DNA from: Lepus europaeus
Taxonomy: Eukaryota; Chordata; Mammalia; Lagomorpha; Leporidae
Assembly: GCF_033115175.1 (NCBI RefSeq)
Contig: NC_084840.1
Coordinates: 76,709,179 to 76,773,178 of the forward strand
Direction of reading: 5' to 3'
Length of the DNA stretch: 64,000 bases
Shown here: positions 1 to 10,817 of the stretch, in pieces
Position numbering within the stretch: the first letter of the stretch is position 1
Layout of the letters: each line of letters opens with the position of its first letter
The notes under the pieces: model-generated
Seen by the model: the letters and a program-made list of their open reading frames with translations, nothing else
The model's database searches: none
Told to the model about the DNA's origin: nothing
Made by a program: the position numbers and the translations under genes

Positions 1-2321
1 AGAATCAGAGAAAGATAGGCATAATAATGAAACAGTTTGAACCTAGAAAATTGCCTAGTAAAAGAAAATCCAAAGCAAAAACAGGAATATTTAAGGGAAA
101 GATGGCAGTATAAATTCATCACTTATCAATAATATCCTTGAATATAAATGGCCTAAATACCACAATTTATTTTTTAAAGATTTATTTATTTACTTATTTG
201 AAAATCAGAGTTACACAGAGAGAGAAGAAGTGGCAGAGAGAGACAGAGAGAAGTCTTCCAGCTGCTTGTTCACTCCCCAATTGGCCTCAATGGCCAGAAA
301 TGTGCCAATCTGAAGCCAGAAGCCAGGAACTTCTTCCAGGTCTGCCTTGCAGGTACGGGGGCCCAAAGACTTGGGACATCTTTTACTGCTTTCCCAGGCC
401 ATAGAAGAGAGCTGGATCAGAAAGTAGAGTAGCCGGACTCAAATTGGTGCCCATATGGGATGCTGACACTACAGGCAGTGGCTTTACCGGCTACACCACA
501 TCGGCAGCCCCTAAATTCTTCAATGTAAAGATCAGAGTGGCTGAATACATAAAAACAAAACCCATCTATGTGCTACCTATAAAAACACACTTCACCAACA
601 GAGATAAAGACAGAAAATGAAAAAAAATGGATAAAGATATTCCATGCTAATGGAAAGAAAAACATGCATTATAATATCAGACAAAACAGACTCTAACACG
701 AAAGCTGTTCAAAGCGACAAAGAAGGACATTATGTGATGATTAAGGGATCAATTCAAAAGGAATATGTGACTGTAGTATATGTAGATATACCCAATACCA
801 GGGTGCCTGGCTATTTAAAACAAATGTCAATGCAACTAAAGGGAGACATAGAGTTTAATTAAATAATAAGGGGAACTACAACATCCCATTTTCATCAATG
901 GATAGATTAACAAGACAGAAAATAAACAACAGGGCTAATCTACACTACAGACCAAATTGACCTGATCTCTACAGAACATTTCAGCCCACAGCTGCAGAAT
1001 ACACATTCTTTTCATCAGTGCATGATACTTTCTGTAGTATGGAACATTTGATAGGCCATAAAGCAGGGATAACAAATTCAAACAGAATCAATTCATATCA
1101 TATATCTTTTTATACCATTATGAAATGAAGCTGGAAATTAACTTAAGAAATTCTAGAAAATATGCAAAAACATGGAGATGAACAATATGTCCAGAATGAA
1201 AAATAGGTCATAGAAGAAAGCAAAAGAAAATCAAAAACTCCCAGAAATGAATGAAGATAACACGTCAAAACTTATGGGATACAGCAACAGCAGTGTTAGC
1301 AGGGAAGTTTATAGCAATTATTAACAACATCAAGAAATCAGGAAGACATCAGATAAAGGAACTAAAAATGCATCTCAAGGATCTAGAACAACAAGAACAA
1401 ATGAAATTCACAATAGCTAGGAGAAAAGAAATAATTCAATTAGAGAAGAAATAAACAAAATTGAAACCAAAAATGGTACAAAAGATCAGTGAAATGAAGA
1501 GCTGGTTTTTTGAAAAAATAAAATGCACACACCATTGGTCCAGCTAACCAAAAAAGTATAAGCCCCAAATTAATAAAAAATCAAAGGTGAAAAAAGGAGA
1601 TGTAACAATGGATAGTGCAGAAATAAAAATAATCATCAAGAATTATGACAAACAGCTATATGCCAACAAATTGGAAAATCTAGAAGAAGTGGAGAGATTC
1701 CTGGGCACACACAAAAACTTAGTCATAAAGACATAGAAAACCAAAATACATCAATAACAAAGATGGAGACTGAATCAGTTATAAGCAACCTCCCAACAGA
1801 GAAAAGCCTAGGGCTGGATGGTTCCACTGTGGAATTCTACCAAACATTTTAAGAACTAATTCCAATTCTTCTCAAACTATTCTACAATTGAAAGGAATGG
1901 AATCCTTCCCAGACTTCTACCATGGGGGCCAGTGTTATCCTATTTCCAACACCAGAAAAAGATACAAGGAAAGAGAACCACAGACCAATATCCCTGATGA
2001 ACATAGATGCACAAGTCCTCAGCAAAATACTAACTAGTCAAATGCAACAACACATCAGAATGACCATTCACCCAGACCATATGGGATTTGGTGTGCAGGA
2101 ATGAGTCAACATACACAAATCAATAAATGTGATCCATCACATTAACAAACTGAAAAAAAAACCATATAATTATTTCAGTAGCTGCAGAGAAAGTATTTGA
2201 TAAAATACAACATCCTTTCATGATTAAAAAAAAACTTAAAAACATTGTGTATAGAAGATTCAACATAATCAAGGCAATAGATGGTAAAAGCCACAGCCTG
2301 CATCATGTTGAATGTGGGAAT
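1..2321 (+). mobile_element. Old L1 fragment (ORF2 remnant), plus strand
   Basis: This is a decayed L1 that runs in from the left edge. The start of the ORF2 endonuclease is visible near 130-165 (residues like SLNINGLN), and endonuclease sequence continues after the SINE at 166-511. Reverse-transcriptase sequence follows to about 2300, with a readable stretch at 1922-2104 that includes a [10 protein letters not shown]-type motif. Many stops and frameshifts break the frame, so no protein can be made. The FADD catalytic motif is not reached, because recognisable L1 sequence ends at the SINE that begins near 2322. The divergence is much higher than in the L1 at 3645-10817, so this is an older insertion. 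Confidence 0.85.
166..511 (-). mobile_element. CSINE (lagomorph C repeat)
   Basis: This is a tRNA-derived SINE in minus orientation: the A/T-rich tail (TTTATTTATTT) is at the left and the tRNA-like head is at the right end (ending GGCAGCCCC). It carries the usual GA-rich tract and the CCAATTGGCC-type body. It is inserted in the old L1 ORF2. Confidence 0.9.
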
Positions 2322-2688
2322 ATTTTTATTTTATTTTATTTTTATTTTTATTTTTTGACAGGCAGAGTGGACAGTGAGAGAGAGAGAGACAGAGAGAAAG
2401 GTCTTCCTTTTTCCCGTTGGTTCACCCTCCAATGGCTGCTGCGGCCTGTGTGCTGCAGTCAGTGCACTGCACTGATCCAAAGCCAGGAGCCAGGTGCTTC
2501 TCCTGGTCTCCCATGCGGGTGCAGGGCCCAAGCACTTGGGCCATCCTCCACTGCACTTCCGGGCCACAGCTGAGAGCTGGACTGGAAAAGGAGCAACCAG
2601 GACAGAATCTGGTGCCCCGACTGGGACTAGAACCTGGTGTGCCGGCGCTGCAGGTGGAGGATTAGCCTATTGAGCCATGGCACTGGCC
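2322..2688 (-). mobile_element. CSINE, younger subtype
   Basis: Minus-orientation SINE with tail TTTTTTGACAGGCAGAGTGGACAGTG at the left (reported here as its key landmark) and the tRNA-like head CACTGGCC at the right. It lies at the right end of the recognisable old L1. Confidence 0.9.
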
Positions 2689-3011
2689 AAAATTACTTTT
2701 AGAAAAGACTCATATCAACTTGGATTGATGTCATAAAACTGAATCTTTTATCAAGCCATAAAACTTTTTTATTACTCGAAGAATAAACAAACTTAAAAGG
2801 CAATCAAGAAATAAGGGAAAACCATGACAAAGGTCTATTCTAGATCTTAGCCAAAAGGCCAAGAAGTGATATGACAAAGGTTTAATAAATTCATCAATTA
2901 TGTATGCAAATTGTTTTAAAAGAAGTTAGGAAAATTAGAAGCTAGAGAGTTTTATAGCAAATACTAATTATTTTCTGTGGAGCTTTTTAATTAAGGTTCT
3001 TTCAAAGCTTC
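2689..3011. other. No gene seen; unassigned AT-rich DNA
   Basis: About 320 bp of AT-rich sequence that I cannot assign to a repeat family, apart from the short U2 snRNA fragment at 2835-2870. No coding potential or splice-site pair is apparent. Confidence 0.5.
2835..2870 (-). pseudogene. Truncated U2 snRNA retropseudogene
   Basis: Read on the minus strand, the first ~28 nt match the 5' end of U2 spliceosomal RNA, including the invariant block GGCCTTTTGGCTAAGATC, with changes at two CpG-type positions. The match then stops. An identical 11-bp direct repeat (ATGACAAAGGT) flanks the insert at 2824-2834 and 2871-2881, as expected for an L1-machinery insertion. There is no poly(A) tail. Severely 3'-truncated U2 pseudogenes are a known class, thought to arise from aberrant priming of reverse transcription. 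It is far too short to make a functional U2. Confidence 0.8.
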
Positions 3012-3644
3012 TGAACCGGGAATGTGGGGAAAAAAAATTAAAGGTGTGTGGGTGAACTCACGGTGTGGCTGAGACTTTGAGTAGTCTCAGTGGGAGATGC
3101 CACAAGCTTGGTCGGCCCTGGCTACCTGGTGAGTGACACTGCCGGGGAATCTGGATCCTGCAGCTCTAGCTAGTCAGTGAGAGACACCACGCCAAAACTG
3201 GATGTGTCACCTTAGGCACACCCTTAACCCTGAAACTGAACAGGGATCTCTGACCACACCTACCACAAGCCTTTAGAGATTCAATGAAAGCAGACAGTCC
3301 ACTTATCTATAGAGTCATAGTACAACGACAAAAGCTGCCACAATGGCATACTACAGGGCAGTTATAATCACAACAGCATGGTCCGGGTACAGAAAAGATG
3401 CATAGGCCAATGGAACAGAATAGAAACACCAGAAATCAATCCAAACATCTACAGCCAACTTTTATTTGATCACAGAGCTAAAACCAATTCCTGGAGCAAG
3501 GACACTCTATTCAACAAATAGTGCTGGGAAAACTGGATTTCCACATGCAGAAGTATGAAGCAAGACCCCTACCTTACACATCACACAAAAATCCATTCAA
3601 CATGGATTAAAGATCTAATTATACAACCCGACACCATAAAATTA
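3012..3644 (+). mobile_element. L1 (left part) with 5'UTR joined to ORF2 3' region
   Basis: Bases 3012-3342 match the rabbit-type L1 5'UTR (compare 35275-35730). At about 3342 the sequence jumps straight into the C-terminal third of ORF2 (frame reading ...YYRAVIITTAW..., 3346 onward), skipping ORF1 and most of ORF2. The element is interrupted at 3644 by the full-length minus-strand L1 and resumes at 10818. The junction lies close to a predicted splice donor (CCACA/GTGAG in related 5'UTRs) and a predicted acceptor (TTTCAG/GACATAC in ORF2). Confidence 0.8.
3629..3644. repeat. Left target-site duplication of the full-length L1
   Basis: CGACACCATAAAATTA at 3629-3644 matches CGACACCATCAAATTA at 10818-10833 with one mismatch. 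It flanks the minus-strand L1 exactly, next to its oligo-T (poly(A)) end. Confidence 0.9.
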
Positions 3645-5089
3645 TTTTTTTTATTAAACTTTTATTTAATGAATATAAATTTCCAAAGTACAGCTTATGG
3701 GTTACAATGGCTTGCCCCTCCCAAAGCTTCCCTCCTACCCACAACCCTCCCCTTTCCCGCTCCCTCTCCCCTTCCAATCACATCATGATTCATTTTCAAT
3801 TCTCTTTATATACAGATCAGTTTAGTATATATTAGGTAACGATTTCAACAGTTTGCCCCCATATAGCAACACAAAGTGAAAAAAAATACTGTTGGAGTAC
3901 TAGTTATAGCATTAAATAAGAGTGTACAGCACATTAAAGACAGATATCCTACATAATATATATTTTTTAAAATTAATTAATTTTCTATGCCATTTCCAAT
4001 TTAACACCAGGGTTTTTTTTTTCATTTCCAATTATCTTTATATACAGAAGATCGATTCAGTATATAATTAGTAAAGATCACATCAGTTTGTACCCACGCA
4101 GAAACACAAAGTGTAAAAATTACTGTTTCAGTACTAGTTATAGCATCACTGCACATTAGATAACACATTAAGGACAGATCCCACATGGGATGTAAGTACA
4201 CAGTGACTCCTGTTGCTGACTTAACAATTTGACACTTCTGTTCATGGCGTCAGTAATCTCCCTAGGCTCTAGTCATGAGTTGCCAGGGCTATGGAAGCCT
4301 TTAGAGTTCGCTGACTTTGATCTTATTCTGATAGGGTCGTAGTCAAAGTGGAAGTTCTCTCCTCCCTTCAGAGAAAGGTACCTCCTTCTTTGATGCCCCG
4401 TTCTTTCCTCTGGGTTCTCACTCACAGATATCTTTCATTTAGGTCTTCTTTTTTTTCTTTTCCATGGTATCTTGGCTTTCCATGCCTACAATACTCTCAT
4501 GGGCTCTTCAGCCAGATCCGAATGCCTTAAGGGCTGATTCTGAGGCCAGAGTGTTGTTTAGGACGTCTGCCATTCTATAAGTCTGCTGTGTATCCCACTT
4601 CCCATGTTGGATCTTTCTCTCCCTTTTTGATTCTATCAGTTAGTATTAGCAGACACTTGTCTTGTTTGTGTGATCCCTTTGACTCTTCGACCTATCAGAG
4701 CCATCAATTGTGAACTGAAATTGATCACTTGGACTAGTGAGATGGCATTGGTACATGCCACCTTGATGGGATTGTATTGGAATCCCCTGGCACATTTCTA
4801 ACTCCATCATTTGGGGCAAGTCTGATTGTGCATGTTCCAAATTGTACATATCCTCCCTCTCTTTTTCCACTCTGAAATTTAACAGGGATCACTTTTCAGT
4901 TAAAATTTAAACACCTAAGAATAACTGTGTGTTAATTACAGAGTTCAACCACTAGTACTAGAACAACAACAACAACAAATACTAAAAAGGATAAAGTATT
5001 ACATTGTACATCTAAAGTCAGGACAGGAGCTGATCAGTTCATTGTTGCTTATAGTGTCCATTTCACTTAACAGGTTTCCCCTTTGGCAC
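3645..5089 (-). other. L1 3'UTR with internal tandem repeat
   Basis: The 1.4-kb 3'UTR contains two diverged copies of a ~300-bp unit, each with the landmarks GCTATAACTAGTACT..CAACAGTA..CACTTTGTGTT and CTGTATATAAAG. One lies at about 4010-4240 and the other at about 3800-3960. The same doubled layout is seen at 38622-39302. A G-rich tract (GGGAGGG type on the minus strand) lies at about 3705-3775, as is common near L1 3' ends. Confidence 0.75.
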
Positions 5090-8000
5090 TCAGTTGTCAC
5101 CGATCAGGGAAAACAAATGATATTTGTCTCTTTGGGACTGGCTTAATTCACTCAGCATGATGTTTTCCAGATCCCTCCATCTTGTTGCAAATGACTGGGT
5201 TTCGTTGTTTCTTACTGCTGTATAGTATTCTATGGAGTACATGTCCCATAATTTCTTTATCCAGTCTACTGTTGATGGGCATTTGGGTTGGTTCCAGGTC
5301 TTAGCTATTGTGAATTGAGCTGCAATAAACATTAAGGTGCAGACAGCTTTTTTGTTTGCCAAATTAATTTCCTTTGGGTAAATTCCAAGGAGTGGGATGG
5401 CTGGGTTGTATGGTAGGGTTATGTTCAGGTTTCTGAGGGATCTCCAGACGACTTCCATAGTGGCTTAACCAATTAGCATTCCCACCAACAGTGGGTTAGT
5501 GCCCCTTTAACCCACATCCTCTCCAGCATCTGTTGTTGGTAGATTTCTGAATGTGAGCCATTCTCACCGGGGTGAGTTGAAACCTCATTGTGGTTTTGAT
5601 TTGCAGTTCTCTGATGGCTAGTGATCTTGAATATTTTTTCATGTGTCTGTTGGCCATTTGGATTTCCTCTTTCGAAAAATGTCTATTGAGGTCCTTGGCC
5701 CATCTCTTAAGTGGGTTGTTTGTTCTGTTGTTGTGGATTTTCTTGATTTCTTTGTAGATTCTGGTTATCAACCCTTTATCTGTAGTATAGTTTGCAAATA
5801 TTTTTTCTCATTCTGTCGGTTGCCTCTTCACTTTCCTGACTGTTTCTTTTGAAGTACAGAAACTTCTCAATTTGATGCAATCCCAAATGTTAATTTTGGT
5901 TTTGACTGCCTGTGCTTCTGGGGTAATTTCCAAGAAGTCTTTACCTGTGCCTATATTTTGCAGGGTTTCTCCAATGCTCTCTAATAATTTGATGGTTTTG
6001 GGTCGTAGATTTAAGTCTTTAATCCATGTTGAGTGAATTTTTGTGTAAGGTGAAAGGTATGGGTCTTGCTTCAAGCTTCTGCATATGGAAATCCAATTTT
6101 CCCAGCACCATTTATTGAATAGGCTGTCCTTATTCCAGGGATTAGTTTTGGATCTTTGATCAAATATAAGTTGGCTGTAGATGTTTAGATTGATTTCTGG
6201 TGTTTCTATTCTGTTCCATTGGTCTATCCATCTGTTTCTGTACCAGTACCATGCTGTTTTGATAACAACTGCCCTGTAGTATGTCCTGAAATCTGGTATT
6301 GTGATGCCTCCGGCTTTGTTTTTGTTGTACAAGATTGCTTTGGCTATTCGAGGTCTTCTGTGTCTCCATATGAATTTCAGCATCATTTTTTCCAGATCTG
6401 AGAAGAAGGTCTTCGGTATCTTGATTGGTATTGCATTGAATGTATAAATTGCTTTTGGGAGAATAGACATTTTGATGATATTGATTCTTCCAATCCATAA
6501 GCATGGAAGATTTCTCCATTTTTTGGTATCCTCGTCTATTTCTTTCTTTAAGGTTTTGTAGTTTTCATTGTAGAGATCTTTAACATCCTTGGTTAAGTTT
6601 ATTCCAAGGTACTTGATTGTTTTTGTAGCTATTGTGAATGGGATTGATCTTAGAAGTTCTTCCTCAGCCGTGGCATTGCCTGTGTATACAAAGGCTGTTT
6701 TTTTGCGCATTGATTTTATATCCTGCTACTTTGCCAAACTCTTCGATGAGTTCCAGTAGTCTCTTAGTAGAGTTCTTTGGGTCCCCTAAATAAAGAATCA
6801 TATCATCTGCAAAGAGGGATAGTTTGAGTTCTTCCTTCCCATTTTGTATCCCTTTAATTTCTTTTTCTTGCCTAATAGCTCTGGCTAAAACTTCCAGAAC
6901 TATATTGAATAGCAGTGGTGAGAGTGGGCATCCCTGTCTGGTACCAGATCTCAGCGGAAATGCTTCCAACTTTTCCCCATTCAATAGGATGTTGGCCGTG
7001 GGTTTTTCATATATTGCTTTGATTGTATTGAGGAATGTTCCTTTTATACCCAGTTTGCTTAGAGTTTTCATCATGAAAGGGTGTTGTATTTTATCAAATG
7101 CTTCCTCTGCATCTATTGAGAGAATCATATGGTTTTTCTTCTGCAGTCTGTTAATGTAGTGTATTACGTTGATTGTTTTGCGAACGTTGAACCATCCCTG
7201 CATAGCAGGGATAAATCCCACTTGGTCTGGGTGGATGATCTTTCTGATGTGTTGTTGCATTCTGTTGGCCAGTATTTTATTGAGGATGTTTGCATCTATG
7301 TTCATCAGGGAAATTGGTCTGTAATTCTCTTTCAATGCTGCATCTTTTTCTGGCTTAGGAATTAAGGTGATGCTGGCTTCATAGAAAGAATTTGGGAGGA
7401 TTCCCTCTTTTTCAATTGTTTTGAATAGTTTGAGAAGAATTGGAGTTAGTTCTTCTCTAAATGTCTGGTAGAACTCAGCAGGGAATCCATCTGGTCCTGG
7501 GCTTTTCTTTGTTGGGAGGGCCTTTATTACTGTTTCAATTTCTGTGTCAGTTTTTGGTCTGTTTAGGTTTTCTATGTCTTCCTGGCTCAATTTAGGTAGG
7601 TTGTATGTGTCCAAGAATCTGTCCATTTCTGATAGACTTCCCTGTTTGCTGGCATACAAGTCCTTGTAGTAATTTCTGATGATTCTTTTTATTTCTGTGG
7701 TGTCTGTGTTACGTTTCCATTTTCATCTCTGATCCTATTGATTTGGGTCTTTTCTCTTCCTTTTTTAGTGAGTTGGGCCAATGGGGTGTCAATTTTGTTT
7801 ATTTTTTCAAAAAACCAGCTCCTTGTTTGGCTGATTTTTTGTAATTTTTTTGGATTCAATCCTTTTTATTTCTTCTTTGATTTTAATTATTTCTCTTCTC
7901 CTACTGGGTTTGGGTTTGGTTTGCTGCAGATTTTCTAGATCCTTGAGATGATTTGAAAGCTCATCTATTTGGTGCCTTTCCAATTTCTTGATGTAGGCAC

Positions 8001-8913
8001 CTATTGATATAAATTTTCCTCCTAACACTGCTTTTGTTGTATCCCATAGGTTTTGGTAGGTTGTGCTTTTATCCTCATTTACTTCCAGAAAACTTTTGAT
8101 TTCTCTTTTAATTTCTTCTATGACCCATTGTTCATTCAGGAGCATGTTGTTCAATCTCCATGTGTTTGCACATGCTCTAGGGTTTCCCGAGTTGCTAATT
8201 TCCAATTTCATTCCTTTGTGGTCTGAGAAGCTGCATGGTATGATTCTAATTCTTTTGAATTTGCTGAGACTTGCTTTATGGCCTAGTATGTGGTCAATCC
8301 TAGAGAAGGTTCCATGTACTGCTGAGAAGAATGTAAAGTCCTTAGATGTAGGGTGAAAAGTTCTGTAGATATCTGTTAGATCCATTTGGGCTATAGTGTC
8401 ATTTAATCTACTGTCTCTTGTTGATCTTCTGTCCTGACCTTCTGTTGATCTGTCTATCTCTGAGAGTGGAGTATTGAAGTCCCCCAGTCCTATTTTATTG
8501 GGGTCTAAGTCTCCCTTTAAGTCCCTTAACAAGTCTTTTAAATAAGCTGGTACCCTGTAATTAGGTGCATATACATTGATAATCGTTATATCTTCCTGTT
8601 GAATGGATCCCTTAATCATTAAATAGCGCCCCTCTTTGTCTCTCCTAACAGTTTTTGTGGTAAAGTTTATGTTGTCCGATATTAAGATGGCTACGCCCGC
8701 TCTTTTTTCTTTTCTGTTGGCATGGTATATATTTTTCCAGCCTTTCACTTTCAGCCTGTATGCATCATTGTTGGAAAGATGAGTTTCTTGTAAGCAGCAA
8801 AAAGATGGGTTTTGTTCCTTAACCCAATCAGCCAATCGGTGTCTTTTAACTGGACAGTTCAGGCCATTAACATTCAATGTGACTATTGAGAAGGAGTAAC
8901 TTTGCCCTGCCAT
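5090..8913 (-). pseudogene. L1 ORF2 (endonuclease-reverse transcriptase), frameshifted
   Basis: ORF2p nicks target DNA and copies L1 RNA into it. The reading starts at 8913 (MAGQSYSFSIVTLNVNGLN). The APE-type endonuclease (8913 to ~7850) keeps QETHL, a GDFN segment and SDHKG (catalytic SDH), so this domain is open for 368 codons. The reverse transcriptase (7659-6664) keeps [17 protein letters not shown] and the catalytic [12 protein letters not shown]. The C-terminal region and Cys-rich tail span 6710-5090. The total span of 3824 bp matches the usual ~1275 codons. Frameshifts lie near 7850, 7710, 6690, 5790 and 5480. The damage is light and consists mostly of indels, which indicates a fairly young but dead copy. 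Confidence 0.9.
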
Positions 8914-8981
8914 TTGCCAAAGATATTTTCTAATATCTGGTTTGAGATTCCTGTGATCTTTTGCTGTGAGGTTTCCTTCCT

Positions 8982-10019
8982 TTATCTTCTTTCATATTGG
9001 TGACCGTGTTTCTGTGTTTCTGTATGTAACACATCTTTAAGCATCTTTTGCAGTGCTGGACGAGTGGCAACAAATTCTTTCAATTTCTGTTTGCTGTGAA
9101 AGGTCTTTATTTCACCTTCATTCACAAATGAGAGCTTTGCAGGATATAATATTCTGGGCTGGCAGTTTTTCTCTCTTAGTACCTGGGCTATGTCTCGCCA
9201 TTCCCTTCTAGCTTGTAGGGTTTCTGATGAGAAGTCTGCTGTGAGTCTAATTGGAGATCCTCTGAGAGTAATCTGACGTTTCTCTCTTGCACATTTTAGA
9301 ATCTTTTCTTTATGTTTCACTGTGGTGAGTTTGAATACAACATGTTGTGGTGAGGATCTCTTTTGGTCATGTTTACTAGGGGTTCTATAAGCTTCCTGTA
9401 CTAAAATGCCTCTGTCCTTCTCCAAACCTGGGAAATTTTCTGCTAGTATCTCTCTAAATAGGTCTTCTAATCCTTTCTCTCTCTCCATGCCTTCAGGAAC
9501 TCCTAGAACCCGAAAGCTAAGTTTTTAAATAGTATCGTGTAGATTCCCGACAATATGTTTTAGATTTCTAATTTACTCTTCTTTTCTTTGGTGTACCTGT
9601 TTCCTTTCCTGTTCTCTGTCTTTTAAGTCCAATATTCTCTCTTCTGCTTCGCCCATTCTGTTTTTAAGGCTCTCTAATGTGTTTGTCATTTGATCTATTG
9701 AGTTCTTCATTTCATTATGATTTCTCATCACTTTCACAGTTTCTTGTTCTACTAGTTGTTTCATTTCATTTTGATTGCTCCTTAATATTTCATTTTCACG
9801 AGAGAGATTTTCTATCTTGTCCATTAAGAATTTCTGTAGTTCAAGAATTTGTTTTTGAGAACTTCTTAATATTCTTATCATTTTTTTGAGATCTGCTTCT
9901 TGCATTTCCCCTATCTCTTCATCTTCATAATCTTGGATTGGGGTGTCTTGTTCATTTGGGGGCATCATAGTGTCTTCCTTGCTCTTGTTACCTTGGTTTC
10001 TACATTTATTGTTTGGCAT
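8982..10019 (-). pseudogene. L1 ORF1 with two nonsense codons
   Basis: ORF1p is the RNA-binding chaperone of the L1 particle. The N-terminal part (10019-9573) shows a charged start (MPNNKCRNQGNKSKED) and a long heptad coiled coil (about residues 50-148). The second open part (9488-8982) holds the RRM and C-terminal domain (landmarks SPIRLTADFSSETLQARREW, FHSKQKLKEF). Two in-frame TAA codons lie between them, at about 9573 and 9512. Both are also present, at the same positions, in the ORF1 copy at 14846-15883. The intergenic gap to ORF2 is 68 bp, which is normal for L1. Confidence 0.9.
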
Positions 10020-10817
10020 GTTGGAGATAATTTATGTTTTTTTTTTTTTGCTGTGGCGTTTTTTTCTCGTTATACTATGCGTCTAAGTGGGCTGTCTGCT
10101 TTGATGGATCCTTAGAGGCTGTGATGGGTGTGGCCAGAGAGCTCCACTTGATTCTTCAGGTTTAAGGCTGTGCAAAAAGCGACTCACCCAGATTGTTCTC
10201 TCCCTTGCTCCTTGCTGGATCGCTCTCTCTCTTCTTCTTCTTCTTCTTCTTCTTCTTCTTCTTCTTCTTCTTCTTCTTCTTCTTCTTCTTTTTTTGACTC
10301 ACTTGGGAAGTAATTCGGCACAGGTGAGTAGAATTGAGGGTAGTTGAAATCTGGCCTCTGTGAGTATTCGTTTGATCTACCCCTGGGACCACACAAAGAG
10401 TTTATGCAGCCCTCAGTGTGTTCTCAAGTTTAGCCATAGTTCCAAAGTTACTGAGTTAGTGTGCTCCTTGGCGGTGCTTTACATATGTAAAATGGCGCCT
10501 GCTCTTTGTTTTGCTCGGTGAGTGAAGAGAGGGGCCTCTGCCTTCCCCCCCAATGTCTTGGGTTTCTGACATCTTTGTCTTACATTCTGTTCGTTCCCGC
10601 ACCTGCGAGATTCTGAGGCTCGGCTCCCGCAGTTGGGTTTCCACGCGGTGGGCTCCCTGTAGGTCCTCTGTGTCACATCCACTAGATCCAGAAGCGTTTC
10701 CTCTGCAGTGTTTTTCTTGAGTCTTTTCCTGAGGCTACAGTAATTCCACTTTTATGAAACTTTATTTTCCCAAACTATGGTGCATGTCCTCACTATCTGC
10801 CATCTTGGCTCCACCCC
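10020..10817 (-). promoter_or_regulatory. L1 5'UTR / internal promoter
   Basis: This is the ~800-bp leader of the full-length L1. Its first bases on the minus strand contain GCCAAGATGGCAG (complement of 10798-10809), a YY1-type site found at the very start of active L1s in other mammals, where it directs accurate initiation. The leader differs in sequence from the 5'UTRs at 13916 and 34697, so the window holds at least two leader types. A long (CTT)n run lies at 10229-10291. Confidence 0.8.
10229..10291. repeat. (CTT)n / (GAA)n microsatellite
   Basis: About 20 perfect CTT triplets inside the L1 5'UTR. On the minus strand they read as GAA/AAG. The long poly-Glu or poly-Lys frames across this run are artefacts of the triplet. 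Confidence 0.97.

Larger units (their letters stand above)
3645..10817 (-). mobile_element. Full-length rabbit-type L1, minus strand
   Basis: This is a 7.2-kb LINE-1 with all parts in order on the minus strand: a 5'UTR (10817-10020) beginning GGGGGTGGAGCCAAGATGGC, ORF1 (10019-8982), ORF2 (8913-5090), and a long 3'UTR (5089-3645) ending in an A-tail. It is flanked by a 16-bp target duplication and lies inside an older plus-strand L1. ORF1 has two nonsense codons and ORF2 has several frameshifts, so it is now inactive. It was complete at insertion, which is unusual because most L1 copies are 5'-truncated. Confidence 0.95.

Noticed and set aside
5643-8356. Plus-strand open frames of 60-110 codons
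   Set aside because: They are antisense shadows of the L1 ORF2 reading frame and carry no domains of their own.
10162-10396. Open frames with long poly-Glu or poly-Lys runs
   Set aside because: They are the translation of the (CTT)n microsatellite inside the L1 5'UTR.
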